A DNA stretch of 64,000 nt from Inquilinus sp052078665. Its GTDB lineage: Bacteria; Pseudomonadota; Alphaproteobacteria; DSM-16000; Inquilinaceae. The stretch spans positions 36,007 through 100,006 of the forward strand of contig NZ_JBQJIK010000021.1 of the NCBI RefSeq assembly GCF_052078665.1, given 5' to 3'. The position numbers and the translations under genes are program-made. Positions 29,837-38,680 of this stretch are shown piece by piece (the first letter of the stretch is position 1; the number at the start of each line of letters is the position of its first letter). The notes beneath the pieces were generated by a model, which worked only from the letters and a program-made list of their open reading frames with translations, did no database searches and was not told the origin of the DNA.

Positions 29837-30414
29837 GCGACCCGGACCTGCCGCGCTGCGGCTGGGCCGCGGGCGGCCCGGCGATGCTGGCCTATCACGA
29901 CCACGACTGGGGCACGCCGGAGCGCGACGACCGCGCCTTGTTCGAGAATCTCAGCCTGCAGGGCACCCAGGCCGGCCTGTCCTGGCGGCTGGTGCTGGAG
30001 CGGCGGCAGAACTACCAGCGCGCCTTCCACGGCTTCGACATCGCCCGCGTCGCGGCGATGACGGATGCGGAGATCGAGGTGCTGCTGGCCGATGCCGGGC
30101 TGATCCGCAACCGGGCCAAGCTGAACGCGGTGCGGACCAACGCCCGGGCGACGCTGGCGGTGATCGAGTCCGAGGGCGGCCTCGGCCGCTATCTCTGGTC
30201 CTTCGTCGGCGGCGAGCCGCTGGTCAACCGCTGGGCCGCCCATGCCGAGATGCCGGCCACCAGCGACATCTCCGACCGGATGAGCCGCGACATGAAGCGC
30301 CGCGGCTTCGTCTTCGTCGGCTCCACCGTCTGCTACTCGCTGATGCAGTCGGCCGGGCTGGTCAACGACCACATGGTCGGCTGCTTCCGGCACCCGGAAT
30401 TCGGGCGGACTTGA
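29833..30414 (+). CDS. tag: DNA-3-methyladenine glycosylase I
   Basis: Base-excision repair glycosylase that removes 3-methyladenine. The 193 aa begin LPRCGWAAGGPAMLAYHDHDWGTP, which holds the Cys and His zinc ligands of the Tag family; the C-terminal ligands are in GLVNDHMVGCFRH. The core FENLSLQGTQAGLSWRLVLE and the YLWSFVGGEPLVNRW block are family hallmarks. It starts within the stop of the upstream desulfhydrase gene. Confidence 0.95.
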   Translation: MSDPDLPRCGWAAGGPAMLAYHDHDWGTPERDDRALFENLSLQGTQAGLSWRLVLERRQNYQRAFHGFDIARVAAMTDAEIEVLLADAGLIRNRAKLNAVRTNARATLAVIESEGGLGRYLWSFVGGEPLVNRWAAHAEMPATSDISDRMSRDMKRRGFVFVGSTVCYSLMQSAGLVNDHMVGCFRHPEFGRT

Positions 30415-30445
30415 TCCCGCCCGCCGTCCGGCGCCAGGATGGCGC

Positions 30446-31333
30446 ATGGCGGAGACCAGGGCGTTGCCGCCGGAGGCGCTGAAGGCGCTGTCCCGGCGAT
30501 CGGATTTGGATGGGCTGCGGGCGCTGGCCCGGCATGCCGGGCTGATCGCGCTCGGCGTCGCCCTGGTGCTGGCGGCGCGCGGCAGCCTCTGGGTCTGGCC
30601 GGCCATGGCGCTGCTCGGCGCCGCCGAGATCTCGCTGTTCGCGCCGCTGCACGAGACCACGCACCGCACGCCATTCCGGTCGCTGTGGCTGAACCGGCTG
30701 GTCGGCTGGATCGCCGGCTTCGTCCTGGTGCTGCCGCCGGAGGGCTTCCGCCTGTTCCACATGGCGCATCACCGCCATACCCAGGATCCCGTGCGCGACC
30801 CGGAGCTGATCGGCGCCAAACCGCTGACCCGCGGCCGCTACTGGCTGATCCTGACCGGCCTGCCCTATTGGTCGAGCCAGATCCTCGGCCTGCTGCGCAC
30901 CGCGGCGGGCCGCGACCGCTCGCCCTGGATCCCGGCGGCCGACCGGGCCCGGGTGGCGGCCGAGGCCCGGCTCTACCTGCTGCTCTACGCCGCGGTGCTG
31001 GCCGTCAGCCTCGCCACCGGCAGCGCTCTCGTCTTGCTGCTTTGGATCGGGCCGGTGGTGCTGGCCCAGCCGCTGCTGCGCTGGGTGCTGCTGGCCGAGC
31101 ATTCCGGCTGCGTCCGCAGCAACGACCGCTGGGCCAACACCCGCACCACCCTGTCCGGGCTGGTGCTGCGCGGGCTGTTCTGGAACGCCAGCTATCACAC
31201 CGAGCACCATCTGGCGCCCGGCGTGCCGTTCCACGCCTTGCCGCGGATGCACGACCTGGTCTCCGCCCGCCTCGCCGTGCTGTCGCCGGGCTATCCGGCC
31301 GCCCATGCGGAGATCCGGCGGACCCTGGCCTGA
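30446..31333 (+). CDS. Membrane fatty acid desaturase family protein
   Basis: Di-iron membrane desaturase or hydroxylase (295 aa). The three histidine boxes are present: HETTHRT (about residues 69-75), HMAHHRHTQ (about 107-115) and HTEHHL (about 252-257). Several hydrophobic spans flank them. The substrate (an acyl lipid, or a carotenoid-like or sphingolipid-like chain) cannot be told. It is 31 bp downstream of tag on the same strand and convergent with the LysR gene. Confidence 0.88.
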   Translation: MAETRALPPEALKALSRRSDLDGLRALARHAGLIALGVALVLAARGSLWVWPAMALLGAAEISLFAPLHETTHRTPFRSLWLNRLVGWIAGFVLVLPPEGFRLFHMAHHRHTQDPVRDPELIGAKPLTRGRYWLILTGLPYWSSQILGLLRTAAGRDRSPWIPAADRARVAAEARLYLLLYAAVLAVSLATGSALVLLLWIGPVVLAQPLLRWVLLAEHSGCVRSNDRWANTRTTLSGLVLRGLFWNASYHTEHHLAPGVPFHALPRMHDLVSARLAVLSPGYPAAHAEIRRTLA

Positions 31334-31339
31334 TCGTCC

Positions 31340-32236
31340 TCAGCCCCGCTCCGCCTTGATGAAATCCACGAACACCCGCAGCGGCGCCGGCATGTGGGTG
31401 CGGCTGGGGTAGTAGAGGAAGGGGCCGGAGAAGCCCTGCCACCACTCCTCCAGCACCGGCACCAGCGCGCCGCTGTCCAGGGCCGGCCGCAGCGCTTCCT
31501 CGAACATCGCCATCACGCCCAGCCCGGCGACCGCGGCCGCGACCTCCATCTCGATCGAGGTCGCGATCATCGGCCCCTCCGGGCTGATGCGGATGACTTG
31601 GCCGTCGCGCTCGAACTCCCAGGGCGCGACCCGGCCGCTGGGGAAGCGGTGGCGGATGCAGGCATGGTCCAGCAGGTCGCGCGGATGAAGCGGCCGGCCC
31701 CTGGCCGCGAGATAGGACGGCGCGGCGGCGATGACGAAACGCTGGCGGCGCGGGCCGATCGGCACCGCGATCATGTCGCGCTCGACCCGCTCCTCGTAGC
31801 GCACGCCGGCGTCGAAGCCCCCGGCCAGCACGTCGACGAAGCTGTCGTCGCCCACCACCTCCAGCGTGATGCCCGGATGGGCCAGCAGGAAGCGGCAGGC
31901 GATCGGCGGCAGGATGTGGCGGGCGACGATCGACGGCACGTTCAGCCGCAGCGTGCCGGCCGGGCTGTCGCGAACGCTGTTGACGGCGTCGAGCGCGCCG
32001 GCGATCTCGCCCAGCGCCGGGCCCAGCCGCTCCAGCAGCCGCTCGCCGGCCTCGGTCGGGGTGACGCTGCGGGTGGTGCGGTTCAGCAGGCGCACGCCCA
32101 GCCGCGCCTCCAGCCGCCGCAGCGCATCGCTGAGCGAGGAGGCGGAGACGCTGCGCAGCCCGGCGGCGCCGCGGAAGCTGCGGGCCCGGGCCACGGCGAC
32201 AAAGGCGTCCAGATCGGACAGGTCGGGGCTGCTCAT
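31340..32236 (-). CDS. LysR-family transcriptional regulator
   Basis: A 298-aa regulator with N-terminal winged HTH (LDAFVAVARARSFRGAAGLR, then SASSLSDALRRLEARLGVRL, residues about 7-50) and a LysR substrate-binding domain (LRLNVPSIVARHILPP onward). It is divergent from the aldo/keto reductase gene, with 108 bp between, and probably controls it, as in many LysR-reductase pairs. The AraC-like inducer is unknown. Confidence 0.92.
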   Translation of the reverse strand: MSSPDLSDLDAFVAVARARSFRGAAGLRSVSASSLSDALRRLEARLGVRLLNRTTRSVTPTEAGERLLERLGPALGEIAGALDAVNSVRDSPAGTLRLNVPSIVARHILPPIACRFLLAHPGITLEVVGDDSFVDVLAGGFDAGVRYEERVERDMIAVPIGPRRQRFVIAAAPSYLAARGRPLHPRDLLDHACIRHRFPSGRVAPWEFERDGQVIRISPEGPMIATSIEMEVAAAVAGLGVMAMFEEALRPALDSGALVPVLEEWWQGFSGPFLYYPSRTHMPAPLRVFVDFIKAERG

Positions 32237-32344
32237 CGTTCGGATTTCCGTACGGCTTGTTCGCCATTGCCCGGATTATCGCACGAAACAGGCCTCGCCA
32301 TATTGCGGGATATCGAACCCCGTCCCTCCCCATCGGAGCCTGTC

Positions 32345-33346
32345 ATGCAGTATCACCCGCTCGGCGCCACCGGCCCGCGCGTCTCCGCCCTCGGCCTCGG
32401 CGCCATGGGCATGTCCGGCATGTACGGCCCGTCCGACCGGGCCGAGAGCATCGCCACCCTGCACGCCGCGCTCGACGCCGGCATCACCCTGATCGACACC
32501 GGCGACTTCTACGGCCTCGGCCACAACGAGATGCTGATCGGCGAGGCGCTGCGGGCCAGCGCGACGCGCGACGCGGCCATCCTCAGCGTCAAGTTCGGCG
32601 GCCTGCGCGACCCGGCCGGCGGCTGGACCGGCATCGACACCCGGCCGGCGGCGCTGAAGAACTTCCTGGCCTATTCGCTGCAGCGGCTCGGCGTCGACCA
32701 CATCGACATCTACCGCCCGGCTCGGCTCGATCCCAACGTGCCGATCGAGGACACAGTCGGCGCCATCGCCGACATGGTGAAGGCGGGCTATGTCCGCCAC
32801 ATCGGCCTGTCCGAGGTCGGGTCCGAGACGATCCGCCGGGCCGCCGCGGTGCACCCGATCGCCGACCTGCAGATCGAGTATTCGCTGGTCTCGCGCGGCA
32901 TCGAGGACGGCATCCTGGCGACCTGCCGCGAGCTCGGCATCGGCATCACCGCCTATGGCGTGCTGTCGCGTGGCCTGATCAGCGGGCACTGGCAGAAGGG
33001 CAGCTTCGGCGCCGGCGATTTCCGCAGCCAGGGCCCGCGCTTCCAGGACGGCAATGTCGAGCGGAACCTCGCTTTGGTCGAGGCGCTGCGCAGTGTGGCC
33101 GAGGCCAAGGGCGTCACCGTCGCCCAGATCGCCATCGCCTGGGTGGCGGCGCAGGGCCGGGACATCGTGCCGCTGGTCGGCGCCCGCCGCCGCGACCGCC
33201 TGGCCGAGGCGCTGGGCGCGCTCGACGTCGCGCTGACGCCGGACGACCTGGCCCGGATCGAGCAGGCCGTGCCCAAGGGCGCCGCCGCCGGCGACCGCTA
33301 CATGGCGGTGCAGATGGCCCATCTCGACAGCGAGAAGCGGGGGTGA
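32345..33346 (+). CDS. Aldo/keto reductase
   Basis: NADPH-dependent oxidoreductase with the (beta/alpha)8 fold (333 aa). It starts YHPLGATGPRVSALGLGAMG, the usual AKR entry. The catalytic Asp/Tyr are in LIDTGDFYGLGHNEMLIGEAL and the Lys in ILSVKFGGL. The position that often carries the catalytic His (YYxHRxDP) reads IYRPARLDP, as in the AKR13-like subgroup, so the His is replaced. The coenzyme-binding end is VPLVGARRRDRLAEALGALD. It is divergent from the LysR regulator at 31340-32236. Confidence 0.92.
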   Translation: MQYHPLGATGPRVSALGLGAMGMSGMYGPSDRAESIATLHAALDAGITLIDTGDFYGLGHNEMLIGEALRASATRDAAILSVKFGGLRDPAGGWTGIDTRPAALKNFLAYSLQRLGVDHIDIYRPARLDPNVPIEDTVGAIADMVKAGYVRHIGLSEVGSETIRRAAAVHPIADLQIEYSLVSRGIEDGILATCRELGIGITAYGVLSRGLISGHWQKGSFGAGDFRSQGPRFQDGNVERNLALVEALRSVAEAKGVTVAQIAIAWVAAQGRDIVPLVGARRRDRLAEALGALDVALTPDDLARIEQAVPKGAAAGDRYMAVQMAHLDSEKRG

Positions 33347-33362
33347 GCGGCCGCGGGGGCGG

Positions 33363-34262
33363 TCAGCCGGCCGCCTCCGCCCGCATCCACGCCACCAGCT
33401 CCGGCATCGGCGGCGCGGCGCGCAGCCGTTCCGGCACCAGCAGGGTCAGGCGGGTCGCGGCCGGCAGGCGCGGGGCCAGCGGCGCCGCCAGCAGGCCGCG
33501 GCGGATCGGGTCCTCGACCAGCGTCGCCCGGCCGATCAGCACGCCGCCGCCCTCGATCGCCGCCTGCAGCGCCAGGCTGTACAGCGAGAAGGCGGGGCCG
33601 CGCGCCGGGTCGATGCCGGCGACCTCGGCGGCGGCCAGCCAGGCCGGCCAGTCATCGGCCCAGGCGGTGTCGCGCAGCAGCGTGTGCCGGGCCAGGTCGC
33701 GCGGCTGGTCCAGCGGCTGCGCCTGCAGCAGCGCCGGGCTGCACACCGGGAACAGCGCGTCGTCGGCCAGCACCACCGCCTCCGTCCCGGGCACCGGTGC
33801 GTCCAGGTAGAACAGCGCCAGCTCGAAGGGCTCGCGCCGCATGTTCGGCGGCTGCTCCTGCGCCGTGACCGAGACCTGCAGCCCGGGGAAGGCGGCGCGC
33901 AGCCGGGCCAGGCGCGGCGCCAGCCACAGCTGGGCCAGGCAGGGCAGGGCGGCGATGCGGATCTCCTGCCGCAGCGACGCCGCCCGCATCTCCTGCACCG
34001 CCAGCCCCAGCGCGTCGAAGGCGCCGCCCAGGGCCGGCAGCACCGCCCGGCCGCGCTCGGTCAGCCGCAGCCCCTGGGCCAGGCGGATGAACAGGGGGTA
34101 GCGCAGCCACGCCTCCAGCGCCTTGACCTGCTGCGCCACCGCGCCGGCAGTGACTCCAAGTTCCTCCGCCGCGCGCAAAAAGCTTTCGTGCCGGGCCGCG
34201 GCCTCGAAGGCGCGCAGCGCGTTCAGCGGCGGCAGGCGGGGGCGGGGCGGCTGGACGGACAT
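33363..34262 (-). CDS. LysR-family regulator (GcvA-like)
   Basis: A 299-aa regulator starting PPLNALRAFEAAARHESFLR, the GcvA/AmpR-type N-terminus, with HTH AAEELGVTAGAVAQQVKALE (residues about 33-52). The effector domain runs from about 95. It is divergent from the PLP enzyme gene at 34365 (102-bp gap) and is its likely regulator. The pairing of a GcvA-type regulator with a serine/glycine-type enzyme is suggestive of amino-acid control. Confidence 0.92.
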   Translation of the reverse strand: MSVQPPRPRLPPLNALRAFEAAARHESFLRAAEELGVTAGAVAQQVKALEAWLRYPLFIRLAQGLRLTERGRAVLPALGGAFDALGLAVQEMRAASLRQEIRIAALPCLAQLWLAPRLARLRAAFPGLQVSVTAQEQPPNMRREPFELALFYLDAPVPGTEAVVLADDALFPVCSPALLQAQPLDQPRDLARHTLLRDTAWADDWPAWLAAAEVAGIDPARGPAFSLYSLALQAAIEGGGVLIGRATLVEDPIRRGLLAAPLAPRLPAATRLTLLVPERLRAAPPMPELVAWMRAEAAG

Positions 34263-34364
34263 GGGATCAGGCCGAGATTTTCTATGCCAGGGCGCCAGAA
34301 TTCCTGCTTTGCGCCGCCGCGTCCAGCGCGCCGATGCTGGGGCATGCAAGGCAGGGAGAGGACG

Positions 34365-35681
34365 ATGCTGGAGCGGCGGGGCTGGGTGCCCGGAGAGACC
34401 GAGGATTTCGTGCAGGCGCTGGCGCGCGACGCCGCCGGCCGCGACGCGGACTCGACGGAGGCGGAGATCGCCCGGCTGGTGGCCGAGAACCGGCGGATCC
34501 ATGAGCGCGACTGCGTCAACCTGAACCCCGCCACCAACGTCATGAACCCGAAGGCCGAGGCGGCGTTGGCCGCCGGCCTGGGCTCGCGCCCGTCGCTCGG
34601 CTATCCCGGCGACAAATACGAGATGGGGCTGGAGGCGATCGAGCGGATCGAGGTGATCGCGGCGCAGCTGGCGGCCGAGGTGTTCGGCGCCCGCTTCGCC
34701 GAGATCCGCGTCGCCTCCGGCGCCATGGCGAACCTTTATGCCTTCATGGCGACGGCGAAGCCGGGCGACCGCATCATCGTGCCGCCCGGGTCGATCGGCG
34801 GCCATGTCACCCACCACCAGCCGGGCGCCGCCGGCCTGTACGGGCTGGAGATCCACGCCGCGCCGGTCGACGCCGCCGGCTACACGGTCGATCTCGACGC
34901 GCTGTGCGACCAGGCCCGCCGCCTGCGGCCGGCGCTGATCACCATCGGCGGCAGCCTGAACCTGTTCCCGCACCCGGTGGCTGCGGTGAAGGCGATCGCG
35001 GACGAGGTCGGGGCGAAGCTGCTGTTCGACGCCGCCCATCTCTCCGGCGTGATCGCCGGCGGCGCCTGGCCGAACCCGCTGGCCGAGGGCGCCGACCTGA
35101 TGACGATGAGCACCTATAAGAGTCTTGGCGGCCCCGCCTCCGGCCTGATCGTCACCAACGATGCCGATCTGGCGCAGCGGCTGGACGCCATCGCCTTCCC
35201 CGGCCTGACCGCCAATTTCGACGCCGCCAAATCGGCGGCGCTGGCGATCGCGCTGCTGGACTGGAAGGCGCATGGCCGGGACTATGCCGCGGCGATGGCG
35301 GCGACGGCGAAGGCGCTGGCCGACGGGCTGGCGCAGGCCGGGCTGCCGGTGTTCGCGGCGGATCGCGGGGCCACGACCTCGCACCAGCTCGCGCTGGAGG
35401 CGGCGCGCTGGGGCGGCGGCCAGGCGGCGGCGAAGCGGCTGCGCCGGGCCAACCTGCTGGCCTGCGGCATCGGCCTGCCGATCGACCCGGTCGAGGGCGA
35501 CCTCAACGGCCTGCGCCTCGGCACGCCCGAGATCGTGCGCTGGGGCATGGGCCCGGCCGAGATGCCGGAGCTGGCGCAGCTGCTGGCCCGGGCGCTGCTC
35601 GGCAACACCGAGCCGGACTCGGTGGCGGGCGACGTCACCGCCTTCCGCAGCCGCTTCACCCGGCTGCACCACATGCGGTGA
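34365..35681 (+). CDS. Serine hydroxymethyltransferase-like PLP enzyme
   Basis: Fold-type I PLP enzyme related to GlyA (438 aa). The N-terminus has NLNPATNVMNPKAEAALAAG and the SHMT-like YPGDKYEMGLEAIERIE. The PLP lysine is Lys252 in STYKSLGGPASG, where classical SHMT has THKTLRGPRGG; the Asp that binds the PLP nitrogen is in LLFDAAHLSGVIAGG. The divergence at the active-site loop suggests a different substrate from plain serine/glycine, such as an alpha-substituted or beta-hydroxy amino acid (inference). The ATG at 34365 has AGGGAGAGG upstream. It is divergent from a GcvA-like regulator. Confidence 0.82.
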   Translation: MLERRGWVPGETEDFVQALARDAAGRDADSTEAEIARLVAENRRIHERDCVNLNPATNVMNPKAEAALAAGLGSRPSLGYPGDKYEMGLEAIERIEVIAAQLAAEVFGARFAEIRVASGAMANLYAFMATAKPGDRIIVPPGSIGGHVTHHQPGAAGLYGLEIHAAPVDAAGYTVDLDALCDQARRLRPALITIGGSLNLFPHPVAAVKAIADEVGAKLLFDAAHLSGVIAGGAWPNPLAEGADLMTMSTYKSLGGPASGLIVTNDADLAQRLDAIAFPGLTANFDAAKSAALAIALLDWKAHGRDYAAAMAATAKALADGLAQAGLPVFAADRGATTSHQLALEAARWGGGQAAAKRLRRANLLACGIGLPIDPVEGDLNGLRLGTPEIVRWGMGPAEMPELAQLLARALLGNTEPDSVAGDVTAFRSRFTRLHHMR

Positions 35682-35773
35682 GGGGGTGGGCACCGGCCCA
35701 TCCGCACCTGGAAACCCAGCCCTGCGGCGATCGGCGCTGGTGCGGGTGGCGTCCGATCTGGCCTTATGTCCGC

Positions 35774-36196
35774 ATGGATATGACGGATGCCGATTCCATC
35801 GAGCCGATCGACGAGGCGATGATCCGGACCCTGGTCCACGCCTTCTACGGTCGTGTGCGCGGCGACGCGGTGCTGGGCCCGATCTTCGCCGGGGTGATCG
35901 GCGACGACTGGGCTCCGCACCTCGCCAAGATGTGCGATTTCTGGTCCTCGGTGATGCTGCGCAGCACCCGCTACCAGGGCCGGCCGATGCAGGCCCATGC
36001 CGGCGTTTCGGCGCTGCGGCCGGAGCATTTCCCCATCTGGCTCGGTCTGTTCCGCGCCACGGCACACGAGGTCTGCCCGCCCCGGGCGGCGGCGCGCTTC
36101 ATCGAGCGGGCGGAGAAGATCGCCGAGAGCCTGCGCCTCGGCGTGATGTTCCAGCGCGGCATCCTGCCGGACACCCCGGCGCGCCGCGCGGGGTGA
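35774..36196 (+). CDS. Group III truncated haemoglobin
   Basis: A 140-aa globin with the compact 2/2 fold. Recognisable parts: IRTLVHAFYGRVRGDAVLGPIF (helix B with Tyr), HLAKMCDFWSSVMLRSTRY (helix E region), GRPMQAHAGVSALRPEHFPIW (the proximal His region) and the HEVCPP block. This pattern matches group III (trHbP), proposed to work in NO or oxygen chemistry. I use the ATG at 35774; earlier in-frame starts add a Trp-rich, unconserved stretch. Confidence 0.85.
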   Translation: MDMTDADSIEPIDEAMIRTLVHAFYGRVRGDAVLGPIFAGVIGDDWAPHLAKMCDFWSSVMLRSTRYQGRPMQAHAGVSALRPEHFPIWLGLFRATAHEVCPPRAAARFIERAEKIAESLRLGVMFQRGILPDTPARRAG

Positions 36197-36202
36197 ACCG
36201 GC

Positions 36203-36448
36203 TCAGCGCTTCGCCGCGAGGGCCGCGATCGCGAAGCCGGCGCCGACCACGGCCAAGCCGGCGACCACGGTGACGATGGTCAGGGCGACCGAGAGGTCGC
36301 TGCCCGAGGGGCCGAACAGGGCCAGCAGGCTGGCGCCCAGCCCGGCCAGCGAGATGCCGCCGACGGTCAGCAGCGACTGCAGGTCGGACGGGCTCTTCGA
36401 AACGGCCGCAACGCTCTTCGCGCGGCCTTCGGTGCGCGACAGGTCCAT
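36203..36448 (-). CDS. Small membrane protein of unknown function
   Basis: An 81-aa protein with a polar N-terminus (MDLSRTEGRAKSVAAVSKS) and two predicted membrane spans: about residues 28-47 (LLTVGGISLAGLGASLLALF) and 52-77 (LSVALTIVTVVAGLAVVGAGFA is longer than shown, rich in Val/Ala/Gly). The start at 36448 has GGAG six bases upstream, better than the ATG at 36478. It has no family that I recognise. It is convergent with the globin gene. Confidence 0.6.
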   Translation of the reverse strand: MDLSRTEGRAKSVAAVSKSPSDLQSLLTVGGISLAGLGASLLALFGPSGSDLSVALTIVTVVAGLAVVGAGFAIAALAAKR

Positions 36449-36544
36449 GACTTTCTCCAGGCGGGCCGGCTGAGCCAACCCGCGGCTGCCGTCTCCATTA
36501 TGTCAGAGGTATTGTCCCTGACATAGGGCGCCCAGGGCCCGGAG

Positions 36545-37114
36545 TCAGCCCCCGGCCCGCATCCAGTAGTTGCCATAGAACGCAGACCAGCCCAGCGCGG
36601 CGAGCAACAGACGCACCCGCAGCGGCTGCATCCAGCCGGGCATGGCCGGCGTCAGGGCGTGCAGGATCGCCCCGGCGCCGGCCAGGGCGAGGAAGCGCGG
36701 CAGCCGCACCAGCGGCGTCAGCAGCGCCAGCTCCCAGATCGGGACACCCAGCCCCGGCGCGCTGGCGGCGGCGATCTTGTAGGGGATGCCGGTCAGGCTA
36801 GCCAGGATCATCACCCCCGCCAGGCCGGCGGCGGAGTCGGTGCCGGCCATCATCGCCTGCAGCCGGGCGATCATGGCCGGCGTGATCGCCGGCACGGCAT
36901 CGACCAGCGCCAGCGCCGTCTGCGGCGCGTGGCTGGCGAAGACCGCCAGCGCGGTGCCGCCGACCACCGCCCCGGCCGCGGCGGCGATCGCGGCGCGCAG
37001 CCCCGCCCGCCAGCCCCGTGCCAGCGCGATCAACGACACCGGCACGTCCGGCACGACGAAGAACAGGCAGGCCTCGGCCACGCCCCACAGGAAGGCGAGC
37101 CACGTCAGTCCCAT
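36545..37114 (-). CDS. Small membrane protein, VTT/YqaA-like, in lipid cassette
   Basis: A 189-aa membrane protein with about five spans. Segments such as EACLFFVVPDVPVSLIALAR, ASLTGIPYKIAAASAPGLGV and LTPLVRLPRFLALAGAGAIL resemble the DedA/VTT (SNARE-associated) fold of YqaA-like proteins, where a charged loop with an IPYK motif is conserved. Its start overlaps the stop of the upstream acyltransferase gene by 10 bases, so it is the last member of the phospholipid cassette. A role in lipid scrambling or transport is possible (inference). Confidence 0.7.
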   Translation of the reverse strand: MGLTWLAFLWGVAEACLFFVVPDVPVSLIALARGWRAGLRAAIAAAAGAVVGGTALAVFASHAPQTALALVDAVPAITPAMIARLQAMMAGTDSAAGLAGVMILASLTGIPYKIAAASAPGLGVPIWELALLTPLVRLPRFLALAGAGAILHALTPAMPGWMQPLRVRLLLAALGWSAFYGNYWMRAGG

Positions 37115-37740
37115 TCGGAAAACCTCGTGCCCTCCACGAGCTTCGCCATCGACGCCTCCAGCGCCTCGACGAAAGCATCCGTGTCCTCCGGCCGGTCGGC
37201 CAGAGGCGGGCCGACGAAGGCGTCGCAGAAGAACGGCACCGGCAGGAAGGCGCCGCGCGGCAGCACCTTGCCCAGCCCGTGCAGGTAGACCGGCACGATC
37301 GGCACGTCGGGCCGCCGCCGGGCCAGGTGGCAGATGCCCTTCTTGAAGCGCTGCAGCCGCTCCGGCTCACCGCGCGACCCTTCGGGGAACAGGATCAGGA
37401 TGCAGCCGCGGTCCAGCGCCTCGACGCAGCCGGTCAGCGGGTCCTCGCCGCGCTCCCGCGCATGCCGGTCGAACGGCAGGATGCCCATGCAGTGGATCGA
37501 GAACCAGGCCATCGCCCGGCTGCTCATGAAATAGTCCGCCGCCGCCACCGGCCGCACCTTGTGCAGGATCCGGCTCGGGAACAGCGAGGTCAGGGCCACG
37601 GTGTCGGCATGGCTGTTGTGGTTGGCGACGACGATCGCCGGCCCGGTCATCGGCAGCCGCTCCGGGTTGCGGACATGCAGCCCCACGAACAGCAGCATCA
37701 GCGGCTTGGTCACCAGCCAGTGGAACAGCAGGCGCCACAT
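37105..37740 (-). CDS. 1-acylglycerol-3-phosphate acyltransferase-like (PlsC family)
   Basis: A 211-aa membrane-associated acyltransferase. The catalytic NHNSHAD (an NHXXXXD motif, about residues 40-46) and FPEGSRG (about 117-123) are the two PlsC signatures; PIVPVYLHGLGKVLP follows. It is third in a four-gene operon after a CDP-alcohol transferase and a CdsA-like enzyme, so it probably makes or remodels a phospholipid in parallel to the main pathway. Confidence 0.88.
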   Translation of the reverse strand: MWRLLFHWLVTKPLMLLFVGLHVRNPERLPMTGPAIVVANHNSHADTVALTSLFPSRILHKVRPVAAADYFMSSRAMAWFSIHCMGILPFDRHARERGEDPLTGCVEALDRGCILILFPEGSRGEPERLQRFKKGICHLARRRPDVPIVPVYLHGLGKVLPRGAFLPVPFFCDAFVGPPLADRPEDTDAFVEALEASMAKLVEGTRFSEWD

Positions 37741-37747
37741 CGCAGCC

Positions 37748-38680
37748 TCAGTAGTAGAAATAGCGCATGAAGTGGAAGAACAGCGGCGCCGCGAAGATCA
37801 GGCTGTCGATCCGGTCCAGCACGCCGCCGTGGCCGGGGATCAGCGTGCCGGTGTCCTTGATGCCGATGTCGCGCTTGACCGCGGAAACGGTCAGGTCGCC
37901 GAAGAAGCCGCTGACCGCCATCAGCGCTCCCGCCGCCAGCGCCATGTGCAGCGACAGCGGCGACAAGAGCGGCCCGATCAGCCCGGCGACCACGGTGGTG
38001 GTGACCAGGCCGCCGACGAAGCCCTCCACCGTCTTGTTCGGGCTGACCGACGGCGCGATCTTGTGCCAGCCGAAGATCCGGCCCCAGACATACTGCGCCA
38101 CGTCGTTGCCCTGGGTCAGGATCAGCAGCAGGAGGAGCAGCCCGGCGCCGCCCGGCCCGGCCTCGCCCGCCTCCGGCAGCACGAACAGATAGGCGACATG
38201 GCCGATGGCGAAGACGCACAGCATCAGGCCCCAATGCAGCGTGCCCAGCGCGCGCAGGAAGCCGGTGACCTCGCCGCGCAGCACCATCATCGCCGGCACC
38301 ACCATGAACAGGTAGACCGGCACCCAGATGATGAAGAAGCCGTACTGCTCCTGCGCGATCCACCACCATTGCGTCGGGATGGCCAGGTAGGCGACCAGCA
38401 GCACCGCGCGGTCGGCCCGCCGGGTCGGCACCACCGACAGGTACTCCTTCAGCGCCAGGTAGCTCACCACCGCCAGCACCACCAGCACCGCGATCGGGTT
38501 CAAGACCAGGGCGATGCCGCCGGCGATCACGATCACCCACCAGGACCGGATGCGCAGCCGCAGTTCGGTCCAGTCCTTCTCCGGCTTGCTGCGGCGCAGG
38601 AACAGCACGGCGCCTTCCGCGACGACCAGCACGACGACCAGCGCCCCCAGCGCCCAGGCCACAGTCGGGTCGACGGTCAT
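37748..38680 (-). CDS. Phosphatidate cytidylyltransferase (CdsA family)
   Basis: Makes CDP-diacylglycerol from phosphatidate and CTP in the inner membrane. The 310 aa have about eight to nine spans and the conserved blocks QYVWGRIFGWHKIAPSVSPN, KTVEGFVGG and GTLIPGHGGVLDRIDSLIFA, the CDS signature with its catalytic Asp pair region FFGDLTVSAVKRDIGIKDTG. The ATG at 38680 overlaps the stop of the CDP-alcohol transferase gene (ATGA). Given a probable housekeeping cdsA elsewhere, this is likely a second, dedicated copy (inference). Confidence 0.9.
   Translation of the reverse strand: MTVDPTVAWALGALVVVLVVAEGAVLFLRRSKPEKDWTELRLRIRSWWVIVIAGGIALVLNPIAVLVVLAVVSYLALKEYLSVVPTRRADRAVLLVAYLAIPTQWWWIAQEQYGFFIIWVPVYLFMVVPAMMVLRGEVTGFLRALGTLHWGLMLCVFAIGHVAYLFVLPEAGEAGPGGAGLLLLLLILTQGNDVAQYVWGRIFGWHKIAPSVSPNKTVEGFVGGLVTTTVVAGLIGPLLSPLSLHMALAAGALMAVSGFFGDLTVSAVKRDIGIKDTGTLIPGHGGVLDRIDSLIFAAPLFFHFMRYFYY

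Noticed and set aside
33363..36065. A 900-codon minus-strand frame as a single gene
   Set aside because: Only 33363-34262 is real (LysR regulator from ATG 34262). The upstream part is antisense to the SHMT-like gene.
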